64,000 nt of DNA. Source: Flexithrix dorotheae DSM 6795 (GTDB lineage: Bacteria; Bacteroidota; Bacteroidia; Cytophagales; Flammeovirgaceae). The stretch's first letter is position 1; the number at the start of each line of letters is the position of its first letter. The stretch lies in contig NZ_KB903432.1 of the NCBI RefSeq assembly GCF_000379765.1, positions 62,427-126,426 on the forward strand. The letters are read 5' to 3'. Both the position numbers and the translations under genes were made by a program. Positions 16,608-26,810 of this stretch are shown one piece after another. Below the pieces are notes generated by a model. It was not told the DNA's origin. It worked only from the letters and a program-made list of their open reading frames with translations, and did not search any database.

Positions 16608-17825
16608 TCAAAATGATAATCCAGTAGTAATACTTAAAAAATTGGTTTTTGACTTCACTATTTCAGAATATTCTGAGGGATTTCCTCCGCCATCTACTAA
16701 AGTCCAGTGATTCCAATGTTTTCCCCCATAATTTTCATACCTTCCTTGTATAAAAAGATTCATTTTTTTGGTAAGCTTATAGGATAATTCAATCCCGGTT
16801 ATCAGCCCGATCTGATGTTGTCTTTCCTGAATCGCACTTCTATTCTGCTTTTTTGGGACCATACCTTCATCCTCAAAGCTTCTCCATTTATTATAACTGA
16901 AACCCAGCTGAAAAGAAGGTTTAATTCTTTTTGAAGGAGCAATTGTATATTTAAGCAGAAAAGGTAATTTTAGATATTTAATGTTTATTCCTGAAGAATC
17001 AGTAGAATAATTTGCCCTTGAAAACATAGCTTCAACCTGAAAACTGAATTTATTACTTATATAGGGATCCATTATATTTAGCATCATTCCAAAAGTTAAG
17101 CTGTTTCCTTTAGAAAAGTCGCTATTCAACCCTTTTATATACTTATTGCCAGAAAATGAAATAGTTGATGTAGTATAGCCAGTAAAAAATCCATAAGTTA
17201 TTTTTGGGAAATGTTTATTTTTAGCATACACCAGACATTCATATTCAGAGCAAACATCATTGTGATAATATTCTGCAGTTTTAATTAGGGAATTCTTATC
17301 TAAACTGAGGGATTTGAGACGATTCAATGTCGCTGGACTTTCTCTAAAAAGATACTTTAGTGCACCAACATATTCTTTTTGCCTTTTAATGTAAACTTTT
17401 CCGTCATTTTCTATTTGAACCTCTGTGTTTTTAAGTTCATGAAGTTCACCTTTTTCATCACTAATTAAATAATGATTTTTTTTATCTTTAAAATAAGAAT
17501 AAACATCCACTACACCATCAATTAAAAGTTCAACAAAATAGGTGTTTTCTATTCCCTTTTCATTAATTGGTAAAGCAACAAAATAATAAGAGTCATCAAA
17601 TCTAAAGGCCTTGATATCATTAGGAGAATACTCAGTAAAATGGTCTTCATTATTTGGTTTAAAACGGCATTTATTTAAGTTCTTCAAACTAAGATCATAA
17701 TCGATAAGGCCATATATAGTTTCATCACTTTTTGTGATAATATACCCACTTGGATATTCGGTTTGTGCTAGGCTCTGTTCAAATAAAAGGACAATTAATA
17801 AAAAGAAGAAAATTAAATTTTTCAA
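16608..17825 (-). CDS. Outer-membrane beta-barrel protein, Bacteroidota type
   Basis: The protein has 405 residues with a signal peptide (cleavage after SLAQ, residue 21). The first half (about 22-200) is a soluble region starting YPSGYIITKSDETIYGLIDYD, a theme found in many Cytophagales proteins of unknown function. The second half alternates beta strands (KFSFQVEAMFSRANY, KPSFQLGFSYNKW, MNLFIQGRYENYGG) and ends FLSITTGLSF, typical of an outer-membrane PorT-like barrel. No partner gene is adjacent. A structural, sensor or adhesion role is possible but unproven. Confidence 0.7.
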   Translation of the reverse strand: MKNLIFFFLLIVLLFEQSLAQTEYPSGYIITKSDETIYGLIDYDLSLKNLNKCRFKPNNEDHFTEYSPNDIKAFRFDDSYYFVALPINEKGIENTYFVELLIDGVVDVYSYFKDKKNHYLISDEKGELHELKNTEVQIENDGKVYIKRQKEYVGALKYLFRESPATLNRLKSLSLDKNSLIKTAEYYHNDVCSEYECLVYAKNKHFPKITYGFFTGYTTSTISFSGNKYIKGLNSDFSKGNSLTFGMMLNIMDPYISNKFSFQVEAMFSRANYSTDSSGINIKYLKLPFLLKYTIAPSKRIKPSFQLGFSYNKWRSFEDEGMVPKKQNRSAIQERQHQIGLITGIELSYKLTKKMNLFIQGRYENYGGKHWNHWTLVDGGGNPSEYSEIVKSKTNFLSITTGLSF

Positions 17826-18110
17826 GTGTTAATTATTTTAATTGAATTTAAATTTTAATTATCAATTAGGTTAACGACTATTTAAATTAAGATAGTCTCC
17901 AAATCGTGTCAAAAATAAAGTGCGTTATATTCAATACTTAAAAAACTTTTCTTTGAGGATTCCTTTAATTAATAGTTTATAATATATTCAAAGGTTGTAT
18001 ACAGTTTTTTTAAAATGTATTATAGGGGGTACTTATAATAAACTTTTAGGTTTATCTTTATTAATACTGAAAGTTAAAATAATATTCCCCATCAGTTCAA
18101 ATAAATAATC

Positions 18111-18515
18111 ATGACCAGAAAAGAAAGACTTCAATTTTGTGGCGTTTGCCTTAATCGAAAAATGGATCTTCAGAAAGGCTTGCTTTGTGGGCTTACCATG
18201 CAGCAGGCAACTTTTGAGGATAATTGTACAGATTTCAAATTAGATGAAGCGGAAAAATCCAGGAAAGAAAGAATTGCGATGGAGGCTCAGCAATCAGAGG
18301 ATGATGGAGATTTTTTTGCTCCGGAAAAATCAGGTCTAAAGAAAGGTATCTTCGGTGGAGTATTGATGATGGTAATTGCCCTGGTGTGGTTTTTTGTAGG
18401 ATTAGCAGGTGATGTGATATTCTATTATCCACCAATATTATTTGTTATTGGTCTGATAGGGTTTATCAGAGGTATATTTCAGGGAAATATTAATGGGGAA
18501 AAATCAAAGACCTAA
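18111..18515 (+). CDS. Small Cys-motif membrane protein, unknown function
   Basis: The protein has 134 residues. Residues 1-42 hold a cysteine set (FCGVC, a later LLCGLT and NCTDF) that could bind a metal. A charged linker follows, then two membrane segments at about residues 80-124 (KGIFGGVLMMVIALVWFFVGLAG and IFYYPPILFVIGLIGFIRGIF). I do not recognise a named family, although similar Cys-headed two-span proteins are common in Bacteroidota. It is monocistronic, with a strong terminator directly downstream at 18538. Confidence 0.68.
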   Translation: MTRKERLQFCGVCLNRKMDLQKGLLCGLTMQQATFEDNCTDFKLDEAEKSRKERIAMEAQQSEDDGDFFAPEKSGLKKGIFGGVLMMVIALVWFFVGLAGDVIFYYPPILFVIGLIGFIRGIFQGNINGEKSKT

Positions 18516-18537
18516 GATTTTTTTGTATTGATTCTGC

Positions 18538-18570
18538 TGTTTCGCCATTGGAAATGGCGAAACATTTTTT
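18538..18570 (+). terminator. Strong intrinsic terminator
   Basis: TGTTTCGCCATT (18538-18549), loop GGA, then AATGGCGAAACA (18553-18564) followed by six T. It ends the small Cys-motif membrane protein gene. Confidence 0.9.
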
Positions 18571-18594
18571 ATGAGTCAAGTAGATTAAAAATCC

Positions 18595-18631
18595 TGCGAT
18601 GCAAATACGGAATTTCAAATTCCGAATCGCA
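18595..18631. repeat. Nested inverted repeat between terminator and recQ
   Basis: TGCGAT...ATCGCA encloses CGGAATT-TCA-AATTCCG within 37 bases. It lies downstream of recQ (leftward) and may act as its terminator or as a transcript-end stabiliser. Confidence 0.5.
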
Positions 18632-18665
18632 TTGAAAGCATAGATGGATAGCATAGCTTCAAACC

Positions 18666-20786
18666 TTAACTGACACGCTGGCTTTTCAGATAACTCAAAA
18701 TCACCCTGATTTTCCCGTATTCCAATTCTCCGGAGTGATAGTCGAAGTAGGGTTTTAGGGCATCTAGAAAGCCTAATTCCTCAGTGGCTATTTCCATTTT
18801 TTTTATTTCATCCACTGAAACTAATTCATGAATGTCTATCATTTTTCCATCCTCAATTAATTTGGCGAGATGGGAGTAAATGGTGGTAGGTTGCACTCCT
18901 CTTTCAATGGCAATTTCCTCTACACTTTTCCCATCTTGGTACATGGAAAGTGTGATTTTATAGGTATCTCCTTTTTGCTTTGGTGTGGGGTTGTATTTGG
19001 TAATTACCTTTAGAAAAGCTTCTCCATATTGGCTGGCTTTATGTTCTCCAACCCCGGTTACACCTAAAAACTCGTGCATAGAATTGGGCAACTTTTCACA
19101 CATATCTCTCAGACTGGCATCTCCAAAAATCACAAATGCTGGAACGCCTTGAGAATCAGCAATTTCCTTTCTGAGGACGCGCAATTCTTCGAATAAAGTA
19201 GGATTAAAAGCAGATTTGGAAGCAGTAGGCTCTACTTTAACTTGTTTTTGTTCTTCCTGTCTTTCCTTAATGGTTTCCGGTGTAACTAAACGAACCGATT
19301 TACCTTCAAATAAAATATCCTTGCTTAGTCGGGTAAGCTTTAAATTATAATGGTCTTTATAATCCAGCTCAATGATGCCTTGTTGTATAAACTGTTGAAT
19401 GAATAGCATCCAGGCAAAATTGGTGGTTTGTCTCCCTGCACCAAACGTTTTTATTTTTGAAAATCCATGATCTTTTACGGCCTGAGAGTAAGTTCCCTTT
19501 AAGATATCAATTAAGGTGGTAATGCCCACCTTTTCCTTAGTCCTTACCATGGCAGAAAGTGCCATTTGTGCCAATGTAGTTCCATCAAAATACTTTGGAG
19601 GGTTTTTACAGACATCACAGTTCCCACAATCTTTTTCAGGAATTTCACTGAAGTAAGTCATCAAAACTTTCCTACGGCAAACCTGGGATTCGGCAAATTC
19701 CTGCATCCTGTCCAGTTTGGCCATCTGTATTCTCCGGTAAGCATCATCATTAATTTCCTCCATAAAACCCACATGGGTTTGTACATCCCGGTAGCTGTAA
19801 AAGAGGATGGTTTCTGAAGGAAGTCCGTCACGGCCGGCCCGACCTATTTCCTGATAATAACTTTCCAGATTGCCAGGCATATTGTTGTGGATCACAAATC
19901 GAACGTCAGGTTTATCGATTCCCATCCCAAAGGCAATTGTGGCACAAATTATATCAAGTTCGCCCTGAATAAAATCTTCCTGGGTTTTGTGTCTTGTTAA
20001 ATTATCCAGTCCGGCATGGTAAAAATCTGCTTTCATCCCAATATCCTGAAGTTTTACCGCTAAATCTTCAGTAGCTTTTCTGCTACTGCAATAAATTATA
20101 CCACTTTTCCCCTGATGTTTTTCAACAATACGTCTTATTTGTTCCCATTTCTTTCTGCCAGGAAGCACTGCCAGTGATAGGTTTGGCCTGTCGAAAGAAG
20201 CAATAAAATATTTGGGCTGATTCAATTTTAACAAAGCACCAATATCTGAACGAACAGCTTTATCTGCAGTAGCAGTAAGTGCCACCACCGGGATTTGAGG
20301 GAAAGTATCTTTTAGGATATAAAGTTTTTTGTATTCCGGGCGGAAATGATGCCCCCAACTGCTGACACAATGCGCCTCATCTATAGCAAATAGTGAAATT
20401 TTCAGAATACTGAGGTAATTCAGGAAATTGCTGGAAAACAGTTTTTCCGGGGAAACATATAGTAATTTGATTTCCCCATTTTCCAGTTTTGTTCGAATAT
20501 CTCCTTCCTGTTTTACCGTTAGGCTGGAATTGATAAAAGCTGCCGAAATACCATTCGATCTCAAACTTTGCACCTGGTCCTGCATGAGGGCTATTAAAGG
20601 GGAAATTACTACCGTAAGTCCATCCTTTACTAATGCGGGAATCTGATAACAGATAGATTTTCCGCCACCAGTTGGCATGAGTACTACCGCATCTTTATCC
20701 TGAAGGATATGTTCAATAATTTCCTTTTGCTGAGGTCTGAATTGTCCATATCCAAAATGCTTTTGTAGTACCTGTTCGAGAATCAT
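18666..20786 (-). CDS. recQ: RecQ ATP-dependent DNA helicase
   Basis: This 706-residue 3'-5' superfamily 2 helicase acts in recombination and replication-fork repair. It has Walker A MPTGGGKSICYQIPA (about residues 38-52), FAIDEAHCVSSWG for the DEAH box, and the motif VI stretch YYQEIGRAGRDGLPSE. The zinc-binding CRRKVLMTYF...CGNCDVC of the RQC region, an HRDC-like segment at about 525-605 and a C-terminal HTH-like extension follow. One oddity: the aromatic-rich loop reads WGHHFRPEY where WGHDFRPEY is usual (an Asp to His change, checked on the DNA). The gene stands alone, with a small TTTGGGA/TCCCAAA palindrome at 20803-20821 just upstream. Confidence 0.95.
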   Translation of the reverse strand: MILEQVLQKHFGYGQFRPQQKEIIEHILQDKDAVVLMPTGGGKSICYQIPALVKDGLTVVISPLIALMQDQVQSLRSNGISAAFINSSLTVKQEGDIRTKLENGEIKLLYVSPEKLFSSNFLNYLSILKISLFAIDEAHCVSSWGHHFRPEYKKLYILKDTFPQIPVVALTATADKAVRSDIGALLKLNQPKYFIASFDRPNLSLAVLPGRKKWEQIRRIVEKHQGKSGIIYCSSRKATEDLAVKLQDIGMKADFYHAGLDNLTRHKTQEDFIQGELDIICATIAFGMGIDKPDVRFVIHNNMPGNLESYYQEIGRAGRDGLPSETILFYSYRDVQTHVGFMEEINDDAYRRIQMAKLDRMQEFAESQVCRRKVLMTYFSEIPEKDCGNCDVCKNPPKYFDGTTLAQMALSAMVRTKEKVGITTLIDILKGTYSQAVKDHGFSKIKTFGAGRQTTNFAWMLFIQQFIQQGIIELDYKDHYNLKLTRLSKDILFEGKSVRLVTPETIKERQEEQKQVKVEPTASKSAFNPTLFEELRVLRKEIADSQGVPAFVIFGDASLRDMCEKLPNSMHEFLGVTGVGEHKASQYGEAFLKVITKYNPTPKQKGDTYKITLSMYQDGKSVEEIAIERGVQPTTIYSHLAKLIEDGKMIDIHELVSVDEIKKMEIATEELGFLDALKPYFDYHSGELEYGKIRVILSYLKSQRVS

Positions 20787-20902
20787 TTGGCGGAGATTAA
20801 AATTTGGGAATAAATCCCAAAATTAAGGAATTTATTTTTTCTCCTGAGTCTTCATTAAATTAAATTCCGAAACCAAAAATCAAAGCATAGGAAAGATGGA
20901 AA

Positions 20903-22135
20903 TCAGGTCCATTTTCGGATTACGGATTCAAAAGTTAATCCCTGGACAATAAGGGAAAGCAATACTACGGTGTAGGTAACAGCCAGGATAAGATCCTTTT
21001 CAGTTCCTGTATCCAGGGAAAGCGCCAGGGCGATGGAAATCCCACCTTTCAATCCTCCCCAGGTCATGATCCGCAGGGAATTTGGTTCAAATGTCTTTTT
21101 AAAACCCAAAAGATAAGAAGGAAAAGCCAGGGAAATATACCGTCCAACTATCAGAAGCAGCATGGAAACCAGCCCAATGATGACAAAATACAAATTGAAA
21201 GGAATAAGCACCAATTCCAGCCCGATTAATACAAATAGGATGGCATTTAGAATTTCATCTATCATTTCCCAAAATTTGTTGACATAATCCAGTGTGATTT
21301 TTGACATGGCACTTTCCTTACCTACATTACCAATAAGTAAACCTGCCATTACCATGGCCAGTGGGCCCGAAACGTGTATGGCACTGGCGAGGGCATAGCC
21401 ACCCATTACCACCGCTAAAGTGATTAAAACTTCAGTTTTATAGTGGTCAATTGATTTCATGGCTTTTAGCCCGATATAACCCAATAACAAACCTAAAATC
21501 ACCCCACCAAAAACTTCTACGGCAAACAATTGTCCTATATCCAGGGCATCTACATTTCCCATTCCTTTCCTGGCAATTTCCAGTATGGTAAGGAAAATTA
21601 CTACGCCAACACCATCATTAAAAAGAGACTCTCCTGTAATTTTTATTTCTAATGATTTTGGCGCATTGGCTTTTTTCATAATGCCCAATACTGCTATAGG
21701 ATCGGTTGGGGAAATTAGTGCACCGAAAAGCAAGCAATATATAAAATCGATAGGTTGCTCAAAAAGGACCAAAAGGTAATAAAGTCCTGCTCCTGATAAA
21801 AATGTGGAAATGATTACTCCAATGGTGGCAAAAGATAAAATGGGCCATTTGGAGGCTTTAAGTTTCTCCAGATCAGTATGTAAGGCTCCGGCAAAAAGCA
21901 GAAAACTCAAAAGAATTTCCAAAAGGAATTCAGAGAAATTAATGACTTCAAGGTGCCTGATTACCATTTCATAAAAACCAGGAGAAGATGCACCTACAAT
22001 TTGCACAATCACCGATAATATCAATCCGGCAATCATTAAATTGATGGTGGTAGGCATTTTCAGGGTTTTCTGGTTGAGAAAGGTGAAAATGGCTGATATA
22101 ACGATAATTGTTGAAAAAATTTCAAATAGCTCCAT
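20903..22135 (-). CDS. CPA1-family Na+(K+)/H+ antiporter
   Basis: This 410-residue polytopic inner-membrane protein has about 12 membrane segments. Its sequence GALISPTDPIAVLGIMKK followed by ITGESLFNDGVGVVIFLT contains the conserved TDP and ND ion-binding motifs of NhaP/CPA1 exchangers. It ends directly after the last span and lacks the cytoplasmic tail of longer relatives. The expected role is pH and sodium homeostasis. It lies between recQ and the OYE operon on the same strand, with no sign of a shared function. Confidence 0.9.
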   Translation of the reverse strand: MELFEIFSTIIVISAIFTFLNQKTLKMPTTINLMIAGLILSVIVQIVGASSPGFYEMVIRHLEVINFSEFLLEILLSFLLFAGALHTDLEKLKASKWPILSFATIGVIISTFLSGAGLYYLLVLFEQPIDFIYCLLFGALISPTDPIAVLGIMKKANAPKSLEIKITGESLFNDGVGVVIFLTILEIARKGMGNVDALDIGQLFAVEVFGGVILGLLLGYIGLKAMKSIDHYKTEVLITLAVVMGGYALASAIHVSGPLAMVMAGLLIGNVGKESAMSKITLDYVNKFWEMIDEILNAILFVLIGLELVLIPFNLYFVIIGLVSMLLLIVGRYISLAFPSYLLGFKKTFEPNSLRIMTWGGLKGGISIALALSLDTGTEKDLILAVTYTVVLLSLIVQGLTFESVIRKWT

Positions 22136-22212
22136 ACTGAAAAATCAAATTTGGCTGCTATAATGATTATTTTTTGGCTTATTTACAAATGATTAGGATG
22201 AAATTGGCCAAT

Positions 22213-22247
22213 TAAAAAAAGCCTCTCCCGAATCGGGAAAGGCTTTT
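22213..22247 (-). terminator. Intrinsic terminator of the OYE gene
   Basis: On the minus strand, AAAAGCCTTTCCCG pairs with CGGGAGAGGCTTTT (one mismatch) and runs into T residues. It lies 77 bases after the stop codon of the leftward OYE gene. Confidence 0.85.
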
Positions 22248-22323
22248 GAAGCTAAAGTCAGATTAAACATGAATGTTTTTTGTCCGGAGGCTAATTTCCT
22301 GAATCCCTCCTATTAAAAATGCC

Positions 22324-23418
22324 TTAAGCGTAACTTTCATCCAGTACAGGATAGTCCGTATAGCCTTCTGCCCCTCCTCCATAAAATTTCTCCTGATTGG
22401 CCTCATTTAAGGGGGCATCCAGTTCAAATCTTTTTGGTAAATCAGGATTGGCAATGAATGGTACACCATAGGCTACCAATTCGGCTGTTCCATTTTTTAG
22501 AATTTCCTCACCATTGGTTTTGTTATATCCACCATTCACAATTCTAATCCCATCAAATAAATCTCCATAGTAACCTGAAACATCCTGAATTAATTCCGGG
22601 TGATCATCAATTGGCGCTAATGGGTTGATGAGATGGAGATAAGCCAGATTGTACGCATTAAGTTTTTGAATCACATAGGTAAAAAGAGCTCTGGAATTGG
22701 AATCACCCATATTATTGACAACTCCACTTGGGGAAAGTCTTAAACCTATATGTTCATTATCCCAGGCATCTATTGCCTCATCCAAAATCTGGAACAGGAA
22801 TCTGGCCCTGTTTTCAATGCTTCCTCCGTATTCATCGGTTCTTTTATTGGAGATATCCTGCAGAAATTGATCGATCAGGTAACCATTTGCTCCATGAATT
22901 TCCACTCCGTCAAATCCTGCAGCTTTGGCATTTTCAACCGATTTTCTAAAGTCTTTTACTATAGCTTTAATCTCTGAAATTTCTAAAGCACGAGGTGTTT
23001 CAAAATCTACAAATCCCTGAGGGGTAAATGCTTTTCCTTCTGGTTTTACCGCAGAAGGGGCCACAGGTTTTGCCCCATTATGGTAAACCGGATGGGAAAT
23101 TCTACCCACATGGAAAACTTGTAAAAATATTTTACCACCAGCTTCATGAACGGTTGAAGTTATTTTTTTCCATCCTTCAACTTGTTCTTCATTATGAATT
23201 CCAGGAGTCCATGGATAACCAATTCCCTGTGCTGAGACTTGAGTAGCTTCTGTAATAATTAATCCTGTCCCTGCACGCTGTTGGTAATACTCTGCCATAA
23301 GGTCGTTGGGAATTCTGGATTCTCCAGCTCGGCTTCTCGTCATTGGAGCCATCACGATTCTATTTTGCAAATCGATAGGACCTAGCTTAAATTTATTAAA
23401 TAATAACGGATTGCTCAT
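22324..23418 (-). CDS. Old Yellow Enzyme-type alkene reductase
   Basis: This 364-residue FMN-dependent flavoprotein uses NAD(P)H to reduce activated C=C bonds, nitroesters or quinones. The N-terminus LFNKFKLGPIDLQNRIVMAPMTR is the OYE opening. VEIHGANGYLIDQFLQD has the substrate-binding His-x-x-Asn pair, and GGSIENRARFLF and YGVPFIANPDLPKR complete the family pattern. An exact copy of the TetR operator TGACCAGTCGTCTAT sits 33-47 bases upstream, so it belongs to the same regulon as the next two genes. It is probably a detoxification enzyme for reactive electrophiles, like NemA. Confidence 0.95.
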   Translation of the reverse strand: MSNPLLFNKFKLGPIDLQNRIVMAPMTRSRAGESRIPNDLMAEYYQQRAGTGLIITEATQVSAQGIGYPWTPGIHNEEQVEGWKKITSTVHEAGGKIFLQVFHVGRISHPVYHNGAKPVAPSAVKPEGKAFTPQGFVDFETPRALEISEIKAIVKDFRKSVENAKAAGFDGVEIHGANGYLIDQFLQDISNKRTDEYGGSIENRARFLFQILDEAIDAWDNEHIGLRLSPSGVVNNMGDSNSRALFTYVIQKLNAYNLAYLHLINPLAPIDDHPELIQDVSGYYGDLFDGIRIVNGGYNKTNGEEILKNGTAELVAYGVPFIANPDLPKRFELDAPLNEANQEKFYGGGAEGYTDYPVLDESYA

Positions 23419-23447
23419 CTGATTTTTGATTTTTTGGTATGATTAAT

Positions 23448-23465
23448 ATTTGACCAGTCGTCTAT
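23448..23465 (-). promoter_or_regulatory. TetR operator copy 1 (OYE promoter)
   Basis: TGACCAGTCGTCTAT at 23451-23465 (minus strand ATAGACGACTGGTCA). A -7 like AAATATTAAT lies directly downstream on the minus strand. The 15-bp core is identical to two other copies in this locus. Confidence 0.85.
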
Positions 23466-23475
23466 TATTAGGCAA

Positions 23476-24225
23476 TTAAACCTGAGTAAAACCACCGTCA
23501 GCTACCAATTCAGTTCCTGTAACATAACTAGAGTCTGAAGCTGCAAGGAATAAAGCTGCTTTGGCAATTTCATCAGCTACTCCAAATCTATTCAAAGGAA
23601 CGCTTTGTTGGATTTGTTGGGCAAACCCATTTAATTCTTCCTCTGACATGCCCATTTTATCATAAATTGGAGTCTCAATTGGACCAGGACTGATGGCATT
23701 TACCCTGATATTTCTATGAGCTGCTTCCGAAGCAAAAGTTCTTGCCAATGATCTGACTGCGGCTTTTGTTGCGGCATAAACACTAGAGCCAGGCAGACCT
23801 TTCGTATTAACTCCTGAAGTAGTCAAAATTACGGATGCGCCATCATTTAACAAGGGTAATAATTTTTGGTAAGTGAAAAATAACCCTTTAAAATTAATAT
23901 TGATTAAGTCATCAAATGTATCTTCAGGTAAAGCTTCAGCCGGGAAAAATTTAGCAATTCCGGCATTTAGGAAAAGGATATCGATTTTCCCTATAGAAAC
24001 CTCAATATAATCCTTTAGCCTTTCAATATCAGCCAATTTTGAAGTATCTGATTTTAAGGTGATTACATTTTCTCCCAATTCCTTTTTGGCATTGGCCAGA
24101 TTTTCTTCCGATCTTCCTGTAATCAATACTTTAGCTCCCTGAGCTATAAATGTCTTAGCGGTTGCCAGTCCGATTCCGGTACTTCCACCGGTAATTACTG
24201 CGATTTTGTTTTCTAATTTGCTCAT
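23476..24225 (-). CDS. SDR-family NAD(P)-dependent oxidoreductase
   Basis: This 249-residue classical short-chain dehydrogenase/reductase has the cofactor motif ITGGSTGIGLATAKTF near residues 11-26, FLNAG, and the catalytic Ser...YAATKAA (Tyr and Lys) at about residues 150-160. An AISPGPIETPI loop and the C-terminal VTGTELVADGGF follow. The substrate is not evident. It lies between the TetR gene and the OYE gene on the same strand and carries its own copy of the shared operator 31-45 bases upstream. The inferred role is carbonyl or quinone reduction in a common electrophile response. Confidence 0.94.
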   Translation of the reverse strand: MSKLENKIAVITGGSTGIGLATAKTFIAQGAKVLITGRSEENLANAKKELGENVITLKSDTSKLADIERLKDYIEVSIGKIDILFLNAGIAKFFPAEALPEDTFDDLININFKGLFFTYQKLLPLLNDGASVILTTSGVNTKGLPGSSVYAATKAAVRSLARTFASEAAHRNIRVNAISPGPIETPIYDKMGMSEEELNGFAQQIQQSVPLNRFGVADEIAKAALFLAASDSSYVTGTELVADGGFTQV

Positions 24226-24252
24226 GATTTTGATTTAGTTTGAGATTTAAAT

Positions 24253-24272
24253 ATATGACCAGTCGTCTATAA
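24253..24272 (-). promoter_or_regulatory. TetR operator copy 2 (SDR promoter)
   Basis: TGACCAGTCGTCTAT at 24256-24270, with TATATTTA (-7 like) immediately downstream on the minus strand and TTTTG further upstream. Identical in core to the other two copies. Confidence 0.87.
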
Positions 24273-24288
24273 AACGACAAAATTTTTT

Positions 24289-24882
24289 TTACTTTAAAAG
24301 ATATTCAAGAATAAATTTTTCATAAATATCCATAGCTTTTGGACTTTGATCCGCTTTTACCCGCATGATTGCTCCACGCCAGCTATTGTCTATAAAATTA
24401 GCGAGTTCATCAATGTCAAAAACATTCCTTATTTCTCCTTTTTCCACACCTTCTTGAAGACATTTTTTCAAGGGAATTAATCCATTTTCAATTTTATTTC
24501 TGATGAGCTGACCAAGTTTTTCGTTGACATCCGCCAACTCCTCACACATATTGCTCACAAAGCATCCTCTCTTACAATTTAATTTTTCCTTAATAAAATA
24601 TTTCCTTTTTTGAATCATTGTTCTGATCCTTTCAAAAGGACTAATAGATTGATCGGAAAGTAAATCAAATTCCCATTTTCGGTTAATTGCATCATAATGG
24701 TTGATAGCCTCCATCACAAAATCCTCTTTGCTTGAGAAATAAGCATAGAAGGAACCCTTGGGAACGCCAGCAGCATTCACAATTTCCTGGATACCCGTGC
24801 CATTGTAACCTTTCTCCCACATAATTTCTGTCCCTTTCTCCAGCACTTCCAGACGTTTCTCTTCTGTTTTTGCTCGTCTCAT
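24289..24882 (-). CDS. TetR/AcrR-family repressor of the OYE-SDR locus
   Basis: The protein has 197 residues. The N-terminal HTH is clear: IVNAAGVPKGSFYAYFSSKEDFV at about residues 27-50. The C-terminal domain is all-helical and contains KLNCKRGCFVSNMCEEL, whose cysteines could sense thiol-reactive electrophiles as in NemR-type regulators. It is first in a leftward set with the SDR and OYE genes, and the identical operator sits in its own promoter only 14 bases before the ATG. Repression with autoregulation is therefore well supported. The inducing ligand is not known. Confidence 0.93.
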   Translation of the reverse strand: MRRAKTEEKRLEVLEKGTEIMWEKGYNGTGIQEIVNAAGVPKGSFYAYFSSKEDFVMEAINHYDAINRKWEFDLLSDQSISPFERIRTMIQKRKYFIKEKLNCKRGCFVSNMCEELADVNEKLGQLIRNKIENGLIPLKKCLQEGVEKGEIRNVFDIDELANFIDNSWRGAIMRVKADQSPKAMDIYEKFILEYLLK

Positions 24883-24892
24883 GGTGTCTAAA

Positions 24893-24912
24893 ATATGACC
24901 AGTCGTCTATAT
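24893..24912 (-). promoter_or_regulatory. TetR operator copy 3 (own promoter)
   Basis: TGACCAGTCGTCTAT at 24896-24910. On the minus strand a TTGACA lies 17 bases before TATTTT, with the operator filling that spacer. This is the layout expected for negative autoregulation. Confidence 0.88.
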
Positions 24913-25071
24913 TGTCAAGTAATTCTAGGGATTATTTTTTATAATTACTATAAATTATTGATTATTAGTCATTTAAATTTGATTTAGTCATAGACTGAGT
25001 ATTTCAGCCCTGACAGATAAAGTCTTTCGGGGTGGAATAAAATTCCCAAAGTAATGGATGAACTTTCCTGA

Positions 25072-26748
<1,677 letters not shown>

Positions 26749-26765
26749 GTAAATAAAACTTTTTA

Positions 26766-26806
26766 TAAAAAAACCTCCTGTCCAATTAATGGCAGGAGGT
26801 TTTTTT
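26766..26806. terminator. Bidirectional terminator
   Basis: AAAAAACCTCCTG pairs with CAGGAGGTTTTTT around a 12-base loop (26768-26805). It lies between the convergent ABC-F and VWA genes and has T-runs on both strands. Confidence 0.88.
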
Positions 26807-26810
26807 GGTA

